Shown in pieces: positions 25,261 to 34,146 of a stretch of 64,000 nucleotides of DNA. The first letter of the stretch is position 1. Each line of letters begins with the position of its first letter. The position numbers and the translations under genes are program-made. Source of the DNA: a candidate division LCP-89 bacterium (GTDB taxonomy: Bacteria; Electryoneota; B3-LCP); NCBI GenBank assembly GCA_025774555.1, contig JALGVT010000019.1:1-64000 (forward strand), in the 5' to 3' direction. The notes under the pieces are model-generated. The model had not been told where the DNA came from. It saw only the letters and a list, made by a program, of their open reading frames with translations, and did no database searches.

Positions 25261-26118
25261 ATGAAAACCTACCTAGATTGTGTTCCCTGCTTCCTGCGCC
25301 AAACCCTAGAAGTGCTGCGCTCAACTGTAGATGATGAGCAGATCCGCTGGGAGGTCATGTATAAAGTTCTGACCGCTCTCACCGATTTTGACTTCAAACG
25401 TTCACCACCTGAAATAGGAACGTTCATACATCGGCTTATTCGCGAAAAAACAGGCATCGTGGATCCCTACAAGGAAGCCAAGGTGCGTTCCAACCGGTTG
25501 GCTCTGGAGCTTTACCCTGAACTGAAATCACGGATTGAGTCATCTCCCGATCTGTGGGAAACCAGTCTGCGGCTTGCGATTGCCGGAAACATCATCGACC
25601 TCGGTTTTAAGAAGGAAATCCTTCTGGAAGACGTTCAACTATCTATTGATGAAGCGTTGCAGCAGCAGTTGCCGGATGGAGCTGCGGAGCGGCTGAAAGA
25701 AGATGTGGCAAATGCTGAATCTATCCTCTACCTCGGCGATAACGCTGGCGAAATTGTCTTCGACCGGCTCTTCATAGAACAGATGCCAACCGGAAAGATC
25801 ACCTTCGTCGTGAGGGGTTTTCCAATTATTAATGACGCTACCATGGAAGATGCTGTCGATGTAGGTATGACTTCCTTAATTAATGTTATTGATAACGGTT
25901 CTGATCTTCCCGGAACGTTGCTGGAAGATTGTTCTCCACAATTCATGGAAAAATATAACAGTTCAGGTCTAATCATCGCCAAAGGGCAGGGGAATTACGA
26001 GACGCTGACCGATCCAGCAAAGAATATCTGCTATCTTTTCAAGGTCAAATGCCCTGTAATAGCGCGCGATTCAGGTGTGAAAATGGGGCAGATAGCGGTA
26101 TTGTGGAAGGATTCTTAG
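25261..26118 (+). CDS. DUF89/ARMT1-like damage-control phosphatase
   Basis: This 285-residue protein begins MKTYLDCVPCFLRQ, with the CxxC (Cys7, Cys10) of the prokaryotic DUF89 subgroup. The metal-binding LGDNAGEIVFDRL is followed by the later conserved VDVGM, SGLIIAKGQGNYETL and CYLFKVKCP. These metal-dependent enzymes remove phosphate from damaged or unwanted phosphometabolites. The substrate cannot be read from sequence. It lies 69 bp behind the symporter gene and may share its transcript. Confidence 0.88.
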   Translation: MKTYLDCVPCFLRQTLEVLRSTVDDEQIRWEVMYKVLTALTDFDFKRSPPEIGTFIHRLIREKTGIVDPYKEAKVRSNRLALELYPELKSRIESSPDLWETSLRLAIAGNIIDLGFKKEILLEDVQLSIDEALQQQLPDGAAERLKEDVANAESILYLGDNAGEIVFDRLFIEQMPTGKITFVVRGFPIINDATMEDAVDVGMTSLINVIDNGSDLPGTLLEDCSPQFMEKYNSSGLIIAKGQGNYETLTDPAKNICYLFKVKCPVIARDSGVKMGQIAVLWKDS

Positions 26119-26264
26119 TGTAGATGATATTTGTTGCTGCGTCAGGTGTATAGCCAGTGATGACCTGATGCTCGATCGACAGCTTGATTAAATCTATGTC
26201 CCGATTTCATCCCCATTAGTTTTCTATTCATGATGCTTGCTTCACAAAACCTCCCAATCCCCTC

Positions 26265-26293
26265 TTGACATTTCCATAAAATCTCCCTATCTT
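26265..26293 (+). promoter_or_regulatory. Promoter of the aldehyde dehydrogenase gene
   Basis: TTGACA (26265-26270) and TATCTT (26288-26293) are 17 bp apart, 44 bp before the ATG at 26338. Confidence 0.5.
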
Positions 26294-26337
26294 TTCCTCC
26301 ACCTATCGACTATACCCTTAAGACGTTTGGATGAATC

Positions 26338-27906
26338 ATGGATCGAGACCTTACCTCAGTTCAGGAAGTGCGTGAACTACTTACTCGCGCTGAAGCGGTT
26401 GTGCCAGCGCTACGCGCACTTTCGCAAAAAGATGTTGACCGGATTACTGAAGCTATGGCTGACGCCGGTTATATTGCCGCGGAGAGTTTAGCAAAAATAG
26501 CAGTCGAAGAGACCGGCTTTGGTAAATTTGAGGACAAAGTAACCAAGAACCGCTTTGCCACGCGAAATCTTCTGCAGTATATCGCTACGCTGAAAACCGT
26601 AGGCATCATCGAAGAAGATCCTGTCGGTAAAGTGCATAAAATCGCTGAGTCGATGGGTGTGGTTGCGGCGATTATACCATCGACCAATCCGACTTCAACT
26701 GCGCTTTATAAAGCGATTATTTCCATTAAAGCGCGCAATCCCGTAGTTATGTCACCGCACCCGGCAGCCGTTCGCTGTACTATTGAAGTGTGCAATGTTC
26801 TTTCCGCTGCTGCTGAAAGAGCTGGTGCGCCCAAAGATTCGATCCTCTGTATGTCCATACCGGAAATGTCCGGCACGCAGGAATTGATGAAGCACCAGAT
26901 CACGAAAGTCATTCTGGCGACAGGCGGCACCGGGCTTGTGAAAGCAGCTTACTCTGCGGGCAAGCCTGCTTATGGCGTCGGTCCGGGGAACGTCCCTGCA
27001 TTCATCGAACGCACAGCTGATATTAAAAAAGCTGTTAAGGATATAGTAGTATCGAAAACGTTCGATTATGGCACCGTCTGCGCTTCCGAACAGTCCATAA
27101 TCGTTGACAGCCCGGTCAAAGATGAAACAGTCGCCGAGTTAAAGCGCAACAACGCCTTCTTCTGTTCTGAGGATGAAATAAAACTTCTTGAGAAAGTTAT
27201 GGTCAAACCAGGAGGCGTTATCAATACCAGTATCGTTGGGCAGCCAGCCGCGCGCATCGCGGAAATGGCGGGATTTAAAGTGCCCGATGGTGTCAGCATG
27301 CTTGTTGTTCCGATGAATGGAGTAGGGAAGGATTACCCCTTATCATTTGAAAAGATGTCGCCGGTGATCTGCTTTTACGAGGTCGATAGCTGGGAACAGG
27401 GTTGTGAGCGGTGTCTCGAGATACTCAACTTCGGCGGCATTGGACATACTATGGTCATTCACAGTAATGATGAGACGATCATTCGCGAATTCGCGCTTAA
27501 AAAGCCGGTTTTCCGTGTTCTGGTCAACACTCCCGCCACGCAGGGCGCTATCGGTCTGACGACCGGATTGGAACCGGCTATGACATTGGGTCCCGGCACC
27601 TGGGGCGGGTCGAGCACTTCAGATAACGTAACGCCTATGCATTTGATCAACATCAAGCGGCTGGCTTATGAAATCAACCCCATCAATGAGGCAATAGAAG
27701 AAGCTCCCACCAAACCGACCAGCCGCTGGCGCTACGACGATCAGTACCGTTACCGTCAGGTCGAAGAGCCCATCCCCGAACCGGAGCGCCGCGCCGACGC
27801 TCCAGCATCACCGTCGCCCTTGCCCGGCGCTCAGAAGCAATACGGCTCTTCCGGCATCACCGAAGAACAGATTGAGGCGATCATCAAAGAGTTCACGGGG
27901 AAGTAG
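26338..27906 (+). CDS. CoA-acylating aldehyde dehydrogenase with encapsulation-peptide-like tail
   Basis: This 522-residue protein has a fold typical of acylating dehydrogenases (EutE/PduP/AdhE-N group): IIPSTNPTSTALYKAIISIKARNP, ATGGTGLVKAAYSAGKPAYGVGPGN, the catalytic Cys248 in FDYGTVCASEQ and FGGIGHTMVIHS. It converts an aldehyde, CoA and NAD to acyl-CoA and NADH. After the enzyme a Pro-rich linker (PEPERRADAPASPSPLPG) leads to a short amphipathic helix (GITEEQIEAIIKEFTGK). This resembles peptides that target enzymes into bacterial microcompartments. No shell gene is in the window. Confidence 0.9.
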   Translation: MDRDLTSVQEVRELLTRAEAVVPALRALSQKDVDRITEAMADAGYIAAESLAKIAVEETGFGKFEDKVTKNRFATRNLLQYIATLKTVGIIEEDPVGKVHKIAESMGVVAAIIPSTNPTSTALYKAIISIKARNPVVMSPHPAAVRCTIEVCNVLSAAAERAGAPKDSILCMSIPEMSGTQELMKHQITKVILATGGTGLVKAAYSAGKPAYGVGPGNVPAFIERTADIKKAVKDIVVSKTFDYGTVCASEQSIIVDSPVKDETVAELKRNNAFFCSEDEIKLLEKVMVKPGGVINTSIVGQPAARIAEMAGFKVPDGVSMLVVPMNGVGKDYPLSFEKMSPVICFYEVDSWEQGCERCLEILNFGGIGHTMVIHSNDETIIREFALKKPVFRVLVNTPATQGAIGLTTGLEPAMTLGPGTWGGSSTSDNVTPMHLINIKRLAYEINPINEAIEEAPTKPTSRWRYDDQYRYRQVEEPIPEPERRADAPASPSPLPGAQKQYGSSGITEEQIEAIIKEFTGK

Positions 27907-28000
27907 AGGCTGTCCCAAAAGTCTATTAGTGGTCATTGCCCCGAAGGGATGCCTTCGGCACGAGACCCAATTCATTGGGTCGAAGCAATCTCCATAGCTA
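27906..28000. repeat. Palindromic intergenic repeat, family 1, degenerate copy
   Basis: It starts GAGGCTGTCCCAAAAG directly behind the dehydrogenase stop. It contains GTCATTGC and later GCAATCTCC, like the copy at 11265, but the closing arm is lost. A nested hairpin (CCGAAGGGATGCCTTCGG) and a second one around GACCCAATTCATTGGGTC lie inside. Confidence 0.6.
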
Positions 28001-28027
28001 TATATAACAGGACATTACGGAGGAACT

Positions 28028-28768
28028 ATGCACCAGCATCTGCAGGATAAAGTTGCCTGGATTACCGGGGGAGGATCCGGCATCGGAGCGGCTACGGCTA
28101 AACGCTTCGCTGAGGAAGGAGCAAAACTGGCTCTGACCGACGTCAACCAGGAAGCGCTGGATAAAATTGCGGCGGAAATAGGCGGTGATATCTTCACTAT
28201 GACCGCAGACGTCAGTAAACGGGATGAGGTTAAGGCTGCCGCCAACGCTATCGAGGAGAAATTCGGAACTATTGACATTCTGATCTGCAACGCCGGCATC
28301 AACCGCGACACCTTTGCCATGAAGATGTCCGAGGACAAATGGGATTCCGTTATAGACGTCAACCTGAAGGGAACGTTTCTCTGCTGTCAGGCGGTGATCC
28401 CGCCGATGATGCGCAGCAAATCCGGCAGGATCGTTACAACGGCTTCTATCGGCGCGCTGGGCAATATTGGGCAGGCGAATTATTCGGCATCCAAGGCGGG
28501 TGTTATTGGGCTGACCAAAACGCTGGCGCTTGAATTATCAAGGTATAACGTCACCGTCAACTGCGTCGCGCCTGGCGCGACCATGACGCCGATGCTGGCA
28601 GGAGTTCCTGAGAATATCCGCGAAGCGATGGTCAAGGAGATACCCCTGAAACGCCTCGGACAACCGTCTGATATCGCCGCAGCGCACGTCTTTTTCTGTT
28701 CAGAAGACGCCGCATTTATCACAGGGCAGGTTCTTTTCGTCGATGGCGGAATGTCAACAGGAGTATAA
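28028..28768 (+). CDS. Short-chain dehydrogenase, FabG-type 3-oxoacyl reductase
   Basis: This 246-residue protein follows ACGGAGGAACT. It shows the classical SDR motifs: TGGGSGIG for the cofactor, the NAG motif in ICNAGI, catalytic Ser in TTASIGALGNIG and YSASK. It also has the FabG-like tail ITGQVLFVDGGMS. The likely substrate is a 3-oxoacyl-ACP or acyl-CoA with NAD(P)H. It follows the acyl-CoA-forming dehydrogenase, so a role in reducing or oxidising an acyl-CoA intermediate is plausible but not shown. Confidence 0.9.
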   Translation: MHQHLQDKVAWITGGGSGIGAATAKRFAEEGAKLALTDVNQEALDKIAAEIGGDIFTMTADVSKRDEVKAAANAIEEKFGTIDILICNAGINRDTFAMKMSEDKWDSVIDVNLKGTFLCCQAVIPPMMRSKSGRIVTTASIGALGNIGQANYSASKAGVIGLTKTLALELSRYNVTVNCVAPGATMTPMLAGVPENIREAMVKEIPLKRLGQPSDIAAAHVFFCSEDAAFITGQVLFVDGGMSTGV

Positions 28769-28791
28769 TAAGTCGGGTTATTGTAGAAGGG

Positions 28792-28827
28792 AATTGTAGG
28801 GGCGAGGTATTCCTCGCCCTTACAATT
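28792..28827. repeat. Palindromic intergenic repeat, family 2, used as convergent terminator
   Basis: AATTGTAGGGGCGAGG pairs with CCTCGCCCTTACAATT around TATT with one G-T pair. It lies between two convergent genes. A related GTAGGGGCG hairpin lies at 34090-34114 on the other strand. Confidence 0.65.
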
Positions 28828-28850
28828 TACAATGAACTTCTTTTGGTTAT

Positions 28851-29714
28851 TTAAAAATCTCCCCTGAACATATACGCGTAATCTTTTACAAATTGTGCAA
28901 AAGATCTCGCAGGTTTGCCGAGAATATCAGGTATATCATTCCAGACACGTTCACCGCCACCCTGCCTGAACTGCACATAAAGATTCAATAACTCCTCAAC
29001 TTCCCACGAAGGAAAGCCTTTCTCGATCATATTCTCCTTGGCAGTTCTTAACGTAATACTCTGGTATTTAACCTCTCGCCCGATTGCTTCTGAAAGTAAA
29101 TCGGCGACCCGGTGATAGGAAACCGCCTCTGCGCCAGTGAGCCTGTAGATCCTTCCCCGATGACTTTCTTCAGTCAGGACTTTCACTGCAACTTCTGCAA
29201 TATCCCTGGCATCAACCATAGCAATTTTCGCATCAGCCAGCGGCGCATAGAAAGCGCCTTCCGCTGCGATCGATGGTGCGAACGCAAGTGTATTCTGCAT
29301 GAAATTATGGCAGCGGAGAATTGTGTAGGGAATGCCGGATGATTTGAGGTTGGCTTCAGATTGCCCATGCCATCTGGCTATTAAGGATGACGAGTCAGGG
29401 TTAGCTCCCAGTGTGGAGAGTTTGACTATACGGCGGATGCCGCTTTCGGCTGCGGCGGAGATAACGTTTCTTTCCCAGGATACCTGTTGCGGATCGCTCG
29501 GCGTAATCAGCAGGAGTCTGGATACGTCATTAAGCGCGGTTTTTAGCGATGCGACATCGTCGAGTTCGCCCTGCATGATATGAACATCATGCGGGAGGAG
29601 AGTTGCAGCTCTTTCACGATTTCGCGTGAATGCTTTTGCAGTTATTCCGGCTGGCGACAGAATCCTTATGACTTCTTTTCCGACCGTGCCCGTAGCGCCG
29701 ATGATCAGTATCAC
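28851..29714 (-). CDS. NmrA-like NAD(P)-binding protein
   Basis: I chose the GTG at 29714 because GAGGAG lies 6 bp before it and the product then begins MILIIGATGTVGKEV, the cofactor loop. It has 287 residues. Further motifs are MQGELDDVASLKTAL, VKLSTLGA, IPYTILRCHNFMQN and DARDIAEVAVKVL, which fit atypical SDRs of the NmrA/HSCARG group. These act as redox sensors or reductases. It starts 11 bp behind the EamA transporter gene, so they share a transcript. Confidence 0.85.
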   Translation of the reverse strand: MILIIGATGTVGKEVIRILSPAGITAKAFTRNRERAATLLPHDVHIMQGELDDVASLKTALNDVSRLLLITPSDPQQVSWERNVISAAAESGIRRIVKLSTLGANPDSSSLIARWHGQSEANLKSSGIPYTILRCHNFMQNTLAFAPSIAAEGAFYAPLADAKIAMVDARDIAEVAVKVLTEESHRGRIYRLTGAEAVSYHRVADLLSEAIGREVKYQSITLRTAKENMIEKGFPSWEVEELLNLYVQFRQGGGERVWNDIPDILGKPARSFAQFVKDYAYMFRGDF

Positions 29715-29724
29715 AAGACACTCC

Positions 29725-30621
29725 TCAGCCAAACATCACCATAATTGATCCGCCCACTCCTAATATAATCCCTATCGTGCGCTGTAGATTGATCGGTTCT
29801 TTCAGAAATATATAGGCGAAGATAAATACGAAAATGCTGCTGGTCTGGTTCAGAGCTGCCGCTGTGGAAGCCATGGTGAACTTCATGCCAGCCAGCCAGA
29901 AAACCAGCGCCAAATAAGCGCCCACAACTGAACCGGAAAGCGTGTATCCCCATCTGTCAACAGACAGTACAGACTTCACAATATTGCGCCTCGAAGGATG
30001 AAACAGCAGGACAATCAAGAGCACAATAACCCCGCCGACAAGCCGTATTTCAGAAACCCAGAACAGGGGAGATTTTTCCAGAACCGGCTTGATCATGACG
30101 ATGCTCACTGCCACTGTCAGCATCGCCAGGATACCGTAGATTATACCCATAATCAAGTCATGGCGATTGGTCTGGTTATTACCTCTTTGCTGTATGGCGG
30201 TGAGAACGGCAGAGATAATCAGGATTGTGCCGATAATCTGGATGACAGTCAGACTTTCGTCCAGCCATATAATCGATAAACCGATAATGAAGGGAGCATA
30301 GAAGCAATCAACGATTGCCGCTAATCCGGCGCCTAATCGGTTCAAGCACATAAAGAAAAGAGTATCGGATATTCCAATGCCGAGAGCGCCGGAAAAGAGG
30401 AGCAATCCCCAGTCCGCAAGAGGGGCTTCGTAGAAAAAAGATTCGCCGAAAAGCCAAAGGGTAGGCAGAAGCAGCAAAACGGCGAGGAGATCCTTGAAAA
30501 GGTTCAGCCCGATGGGGTGAACCTTTTCACCGCTTTTCTTAAAGAGTATAACTGCAACAGCCCAGATAATAGCGGTTAGTATAGCGTTGGTTTCGCCAAG
30601 ATAAGAGAAGGAGGTGAACAT
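29725..30621 (-). CDS. EamA/DMT-family transporter
   Basis: ATG 30621 gives 298 residues, the usual size for the family. The longer open frame to 30774 runs into the intergenic repeat and is not real. Ten hydrophobic helices in two EamA halves are visible, with the half-repeats ALGIGISDTLFFMCLNRLGAGLAAIV and STAAALNQTSSIFVFIFAYIFLKEPI. It should export or exchange a small metabolite. The substrate is unknown. Confidence 0.87.
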   Translation of the reverse strand: MFTSFSYLGETNAILTAIIWAVAVILFKKSGEKVHPIGLNLFKDLLAVLLLLPTLWLFGESFFYEAPLADWGLLLFSGALGIGISDTLFFMCLNRLGAGLAAIVDCFYAPFIIGLSIIWLDESLTVIQIIGTILIISAVLTAIQQRGNNQTNRHDLIMGIIYGILAMLTVAVSIVMIKPVLEKSPLFWVSEIRLVGGVIVLLIVLLFHPSRRNIVKSVLSVDRWGYTLSGSVVGAYLALVFWLAGMKFTMASTAAALNQTSSIFVFIFAYIFLKEPINLQRTIGIILGVGGSIMVMFG

Positions 30622-30742
30622 TGAGTTGATCGGTAAATTTCTGATGCAGTTTAGGAATATAATACGCCAATTAAACCGTTTTTCCAAACGCTTTGGGGAA
30701 AATGACACGTAGGAAGTAGTAATATTTTCGAGATATACAAAA

Positions 30743-30875
30743 GGGGCTGCCCCAAAAGAAGAAAACAACGTCATTGCGAGGAACGAAGTGACGTGGCAAT
30801 CTCCTATTTTACAAGCACTAAGAGATTACCACACTTCGTTCGTAATGACGGTTTATAGACGTTTGGGACAGCCCC
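30743..30875. repeat. Palindromic intergenic repeat, family 1, most complete copy
   Basis: The ends GGGGCTGCCCCAAAAG and GTTTGGGACAGCCCC are near reverse complements. Inside, GTCATTGCGAGGAACGAAGTG faces CACTTCGTTCGTAATGAC. The whole 133-bp unit can fold as one long hairpin. It has no ORF. Confidence 0.8.
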
Positions 30876-30894
30876 TACAACTTGCAACTTGCAA

Positions 30895-33885
30895 CTATTT
30901 CATCAATACCATTTTGCCGGAAGCAGTGAAATATTCCGCTTCGAAATGGTACAGGTAGATTCCAGATGCCAGCGTGGAGGCATCAAATATAGCTTCATGG
31001 ATACCCGCATCCTGCCATGTATCGACAAGTTCTGAAACAAGCCGACCGGAAATATCATAGACTGACAGCTTTATGAAGCTGCGACCTGATAGCTGATAGC
31101 CGATAGCTGTAACCGGATTAAACGGATTGGGATATGCGCCCAACAGCGTATACTCTGTAGGGGAGATGTGGGCGTCGCCCTTTTCAATCTCATCAAACGG
31201 ATTGGGAACTCCATCGGGAACAAACGGCTGGAATTCAGCAATTCCGACTACACCGTCTTTTACAAATGGGAATCCACTCACATCCCAGGCGACGTCCGGG
31301 TGAACGCCCACTTTCCCTGTGAAAGTGTAGTTACCAGCTGCATAAGAACCGGGAACAGGGTAGTACATGTTGGGACGATTGATCGTCCATCCGGGAAGAT
31401 AATTCGAGAAAGATCTCTGGACTACAGTTGTCGGTGTTCCGCCTTCATATACTACTTCCAACCAGGCGTCGTAATCTAAAGGAACCGTTCCATAGTTCTC
31501 CACGAAAACGTCGAAGTAGAGGTTGCCGCCGCCGGATGGAACAGGCGATCCTGATTGGTATGTCAGTTCTATGTCCAGAGCTGGTGTCGATCCGCTGGAA
31601 ACCACAACCAGCACGTCGTCGATGTACCAGCCGGTTTCTCCCGCTGACCCATCGCTGCCAAATCTAAAGCGGAAGCGGACGTTACCTTCGTAACCTGTCA
31701 GGTCGAAGGACACTTCTTCCCACCCGCCGGTTTCGCCGGAGAATATTTCTGTCTCAGCTACAAATGGTCCGGGAGTGCTGCCCGTTCTGACTAAGTAAGG
31801 ATAACCACCGGTTGGCGTGATCTGATTCCAGTTGCCGCCATTGACTGATATTTCAACCAATCCGCCGTCATAAGCATATCCGGGGTATGAGGAAGAAATT
31901 TCAGCGGACATGATATGCCAGAAACTCAGACGCGATCCGTTGTCAATGGGATATTCCGCACTGACCAAACCCGCGTCCAGAAGGTTGCCGTAGCTACCTG
32001 TGCCTGTATCGCCGCATTTATAGCTGTAGCTCCCACCTGAAGTGTGATTCTGTCGAGTGGATAGGTGCCACTGGTCGTTGAAACCAGGTAGAACGATACT
32101 GTGCGACCAATCCGGCGCTCCATATTCCATGTCTTCTAAGTAAGCAGGTACAATTTCACCGCCGTACATGCCTACAGGAGGATCATAAGCGGTATTCGCG
32201 TTCTGGGAAATATCGACGGCAACTATGCGGTATTCGTAAGTATCTCCGATAACAACCGTGCCATCCAACTGACCACTGTAGATGTTGCCGACAGGTGTAA
32301 GCGATACGTTCGTCTGTGGCGTGCCATTAATGGAATATTCGACATACACCTCGTCAATTCCTGTGTTATCGGTAACTTGTGCTGTGATGATGGGGGGCCA
32401 TTCATACAGTGACAGATCGGAAAGCGGCTGGTGAGTTATGACCGGAGGTTCCGTATCCGGATAAATGTTAAACTGGTGCGGATCAGGTGCGCCGATAAAG
32501 GGATGATTTTCACTCCTGCCGGATAGATCTTCAGCATGGATGTAGTATTCTATTGTGCTGAAATTTGCCTGTTCTGGAATGTATCCAATATAGATGTCGC
32601 CGCCCTGGTTGGTCATCAGCGCAGAACTGTAACCGCCTCCTTCCAATCTCCATAAGATCTCCGGGCTGCCGGCTGATAGAGGCTGATTACTGTACGCATG
32701 AATAATCGCTTCGACAGGATAATCCTGTCCGTTATTTTCCCTGTCTAACAGCGGCACGTGAGTGATGCGCAGCATATAACGATCGGTGATGCCCATGGTG
32801 CGGCAGTGAATGGCATCATCGGAAACCCAGCTGCCTGTGTAACCTAAAATTTCATAGCCGGGCATGGCGTCCTGATAAGTCTGCATGGCATCATCGTCTA
32901 AATCTGAGCCGAACAGGGGAACCAGAACTTTGTCATTAAGGATCAGCGAATTAGTGTAAGGCGTTGAAGAGTAACAATCGACTCGAACCACTTCATAAGG
33001 CTTGCCGTAAGGGCTGATCTGGCTTTCCCAGTAGGCGACGTTCGCCTCCAACGTTGAATTGGGAGGACTCAGACGTTTTGCTAATATCGTCCCCGGATTC
33101 AACATCTTAGCCCAACAGTCGATGTGATGAATGCCGCTTGAAAGGATATCCGGAACCACGTCGTAATCGTTGCCCAGCCAATCGAACATATATTGATCCA
33201 CCTGTGCCTGAGATAGACTCGGATTCTCGTCATAAACAAGAACCGTGGACATCGATGTTCCCACACCGTCGCTCATGTGATTGCCCCCAGTGTGAATAAG
33301 AGGCAGGTCATAGACCGGGATGCCGAGTTGCTGACCCAGCGCCACAGGAATCATGTTGTCATCGGGACGGTAAGGGCGGTTATAAGTGTGATTGGAAATC
33401 CCCTGTTCGTTATCTCCTGTGAAGATGAACCAGGGACCGTAATCGCGCGTCCACATGCTATTGGACGGCGCAATCAGCCAATCAGTGTTAGCCATATTCA
33501 CACCGGCGCTCTGGTACATATTATAAACTGATGACTGTTGCGAAGAACTTGACACGATAGTCGTAATCACCACATCTTCCGACATCTCAGCCACGATAGA
33601 AGTTGAAATGCCGAGAGGATAGCGGATTAAAACTCCGGTCATCCGTTCCCATTCAGCCGGATTGACTGCAGGGGAGGGTGGAGGATCGTCCGTAAATACG
33701 GGAGGAGGGATTTTTCCCTCATGCGCTTTTTCCCACTCGGATGGACCGTGCGGCGCGCCCATGACCGGATCCCAGTCCGGAGGAGTTGGCAGGTCGTAGT
33801 CCTGGGATAATGCAGGTACAGCGCAAATTATTAAGATAGCGGGGAGCAGGATTACAAGGTTGAAACGTCTCAGTAAGCTGTTCAT
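30895..33885 (-). CDS. Secreted peptidylarginine-deiminase-like enzyme with type IX sorting domain
   Basis: This 996-residue protein follows GGAGGT and a good promoter. It has a signal peptide (to about residue 27) and a PAD_porph-type deiminase domain (about 75-400). Key residues are D148 in TRDYGPW, H254 and D256 in HIDCWAKM, N312 in YTNSLILN and catalytic C361 in DAIHC. They match in order the known residues of the Porphyromonas enzyme. Immunoglobulin-like and MAM-like beta regions follow, then a sorting domain with YPNPFNPVT and a final KMVLMK. It should convert arginine residues to citrulline outside the cell. Confidence 0.88.
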   Translation of the reverse strand: MNSLLRRFNLVILLPAILIICAVPALSQDYDLPTPPDWDPVMGAPHGPSEWEKAHEGKIPPPVFTDDPPPSPAVNPAEWERMTGVLIRYPLGISTSIVAEMSEDVVITTIVSSSSQQSSVYNMYQSAGVNMANTDWLIAPSNSMWTRDYGPWFIFTGDNEQGISNHTYNRPYRPDDNMIPVALGQQLGIPVYDLPLIHTGGNHMSDGVGTSMSTVLVYDENPSLSQAQVDQYMFDWLGNDYDVVPDILSSGIHHIDCWAKMLNPGTILAKRLSPPNSTLEANVAYWESQISPYGKPYEVVRVDCYSSTPYTNSLILNDKVLVPLFGSDLDDDAMQTYQDAMPGYEILGYTGSWVSDDAIHCRTMGITDRYMLRITHVPLLDRENNGQDYPVEAIIHAYSNQPLSAGSPEILWRLEGGGYSSALMTNQGGDIYIGYIPEQANFSTIEYYIHAEDLSGRSENHPFIGAPDPHQFNIYPDTEPPVITHQPLSDLSLYEWPPIITAQVTDNTGIDEVYVEYSINGTPQTNVSLTPVGNIYSGQLDGTVVIGDTYEYRIVAVDISQNANTAYDPPVGMYGGEIVPAYLEDMEYGAPDWSHSIVLPGFNDQWHLSTRQNHTSGGSYSYKCGDTGTGSYGNLLDAGLVSAEYPIDNGSRLSFWHIMSAEISSSYPGYAYDGGLVEISVNGGNWNQITPTGGYPYLVRTGSTPGPFVAETEIFSGETGGWEEVSFDLTGYEGNVRFRFRFGSDGSAGETGWYIDDVLVVVSSGSTPALDIELTYQSGSPVPSGGGNLYFDVFVENYGTVPLDYDAWLEVVYEGGTPTTVVQRSFSNYLPGWTINRPNMYYPVPGSYAAGNYTFTGKVGVHPDVAWDVSGFPFVKDGVVGIAEFQPFVPDGVPNPFDEIEKGDAHISPTEYTLLGAYPNPFNPVTAIGYQLSGRSFIKLSVYDISGRLVSELVDTWQDAGIHEAIFDASTLASGIYLYHFEAEYFTASGKMVLMK

Positions 33886-33938
33886 GACAAGACCTCCGTT
33901 GGAATCTTGGTAAGCTATATTTTTATTCTATCACTATA

Positions 33939-33967
33939 AATATACAAAAATATTACCTTAAAAACAA
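33939..33967 (-). promoter_or_regulatory. Promoter of the deiminase gene
   Basis: On the minus strand TTGTTT (33967-33962) and TATATT (33944-33939) are 17 bp apart, about 53 bp before the ATG. Confidence 0.5.
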
Positions 33968-34089
33968 GCGAGTCTGCAATTTATACAAAATATTTTATAA
34001 TTGTCGTTTAAGCGTGTATCGTACTCGCTATAATTTAGTCGGTTACGAAGGACGCCTTGTCCCTGTGGGGTTTCAGAGAATACAGAAAA

Positions 34090-34114
34090 AGGGGGCGCAC
34101 AATCGTACGCCCCT
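34090..34114. repeat. Palindromic intergenic repeat, family 2
   Basis: AGGGGGCGCAC pairs with GTACGCCCCT around AATC. It lies just behind the C25 peptidase gene (minus strand) and probably ends its transcript. The flanking CCCCTACAACTTGCAA also occurs at 30871-30886 behind the deiminase gene. Confidence 0.55.
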
Positions 34115-34146
34115 ACAACTTGCAATTAGCAACTTTCATTTCGTAA

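Noticed and set aside
30622-30774. N-terminal extension of the EamA transporter frame
   Set aside because: It runs into the family 1 repeat, and the family length is met from ATG 30621.
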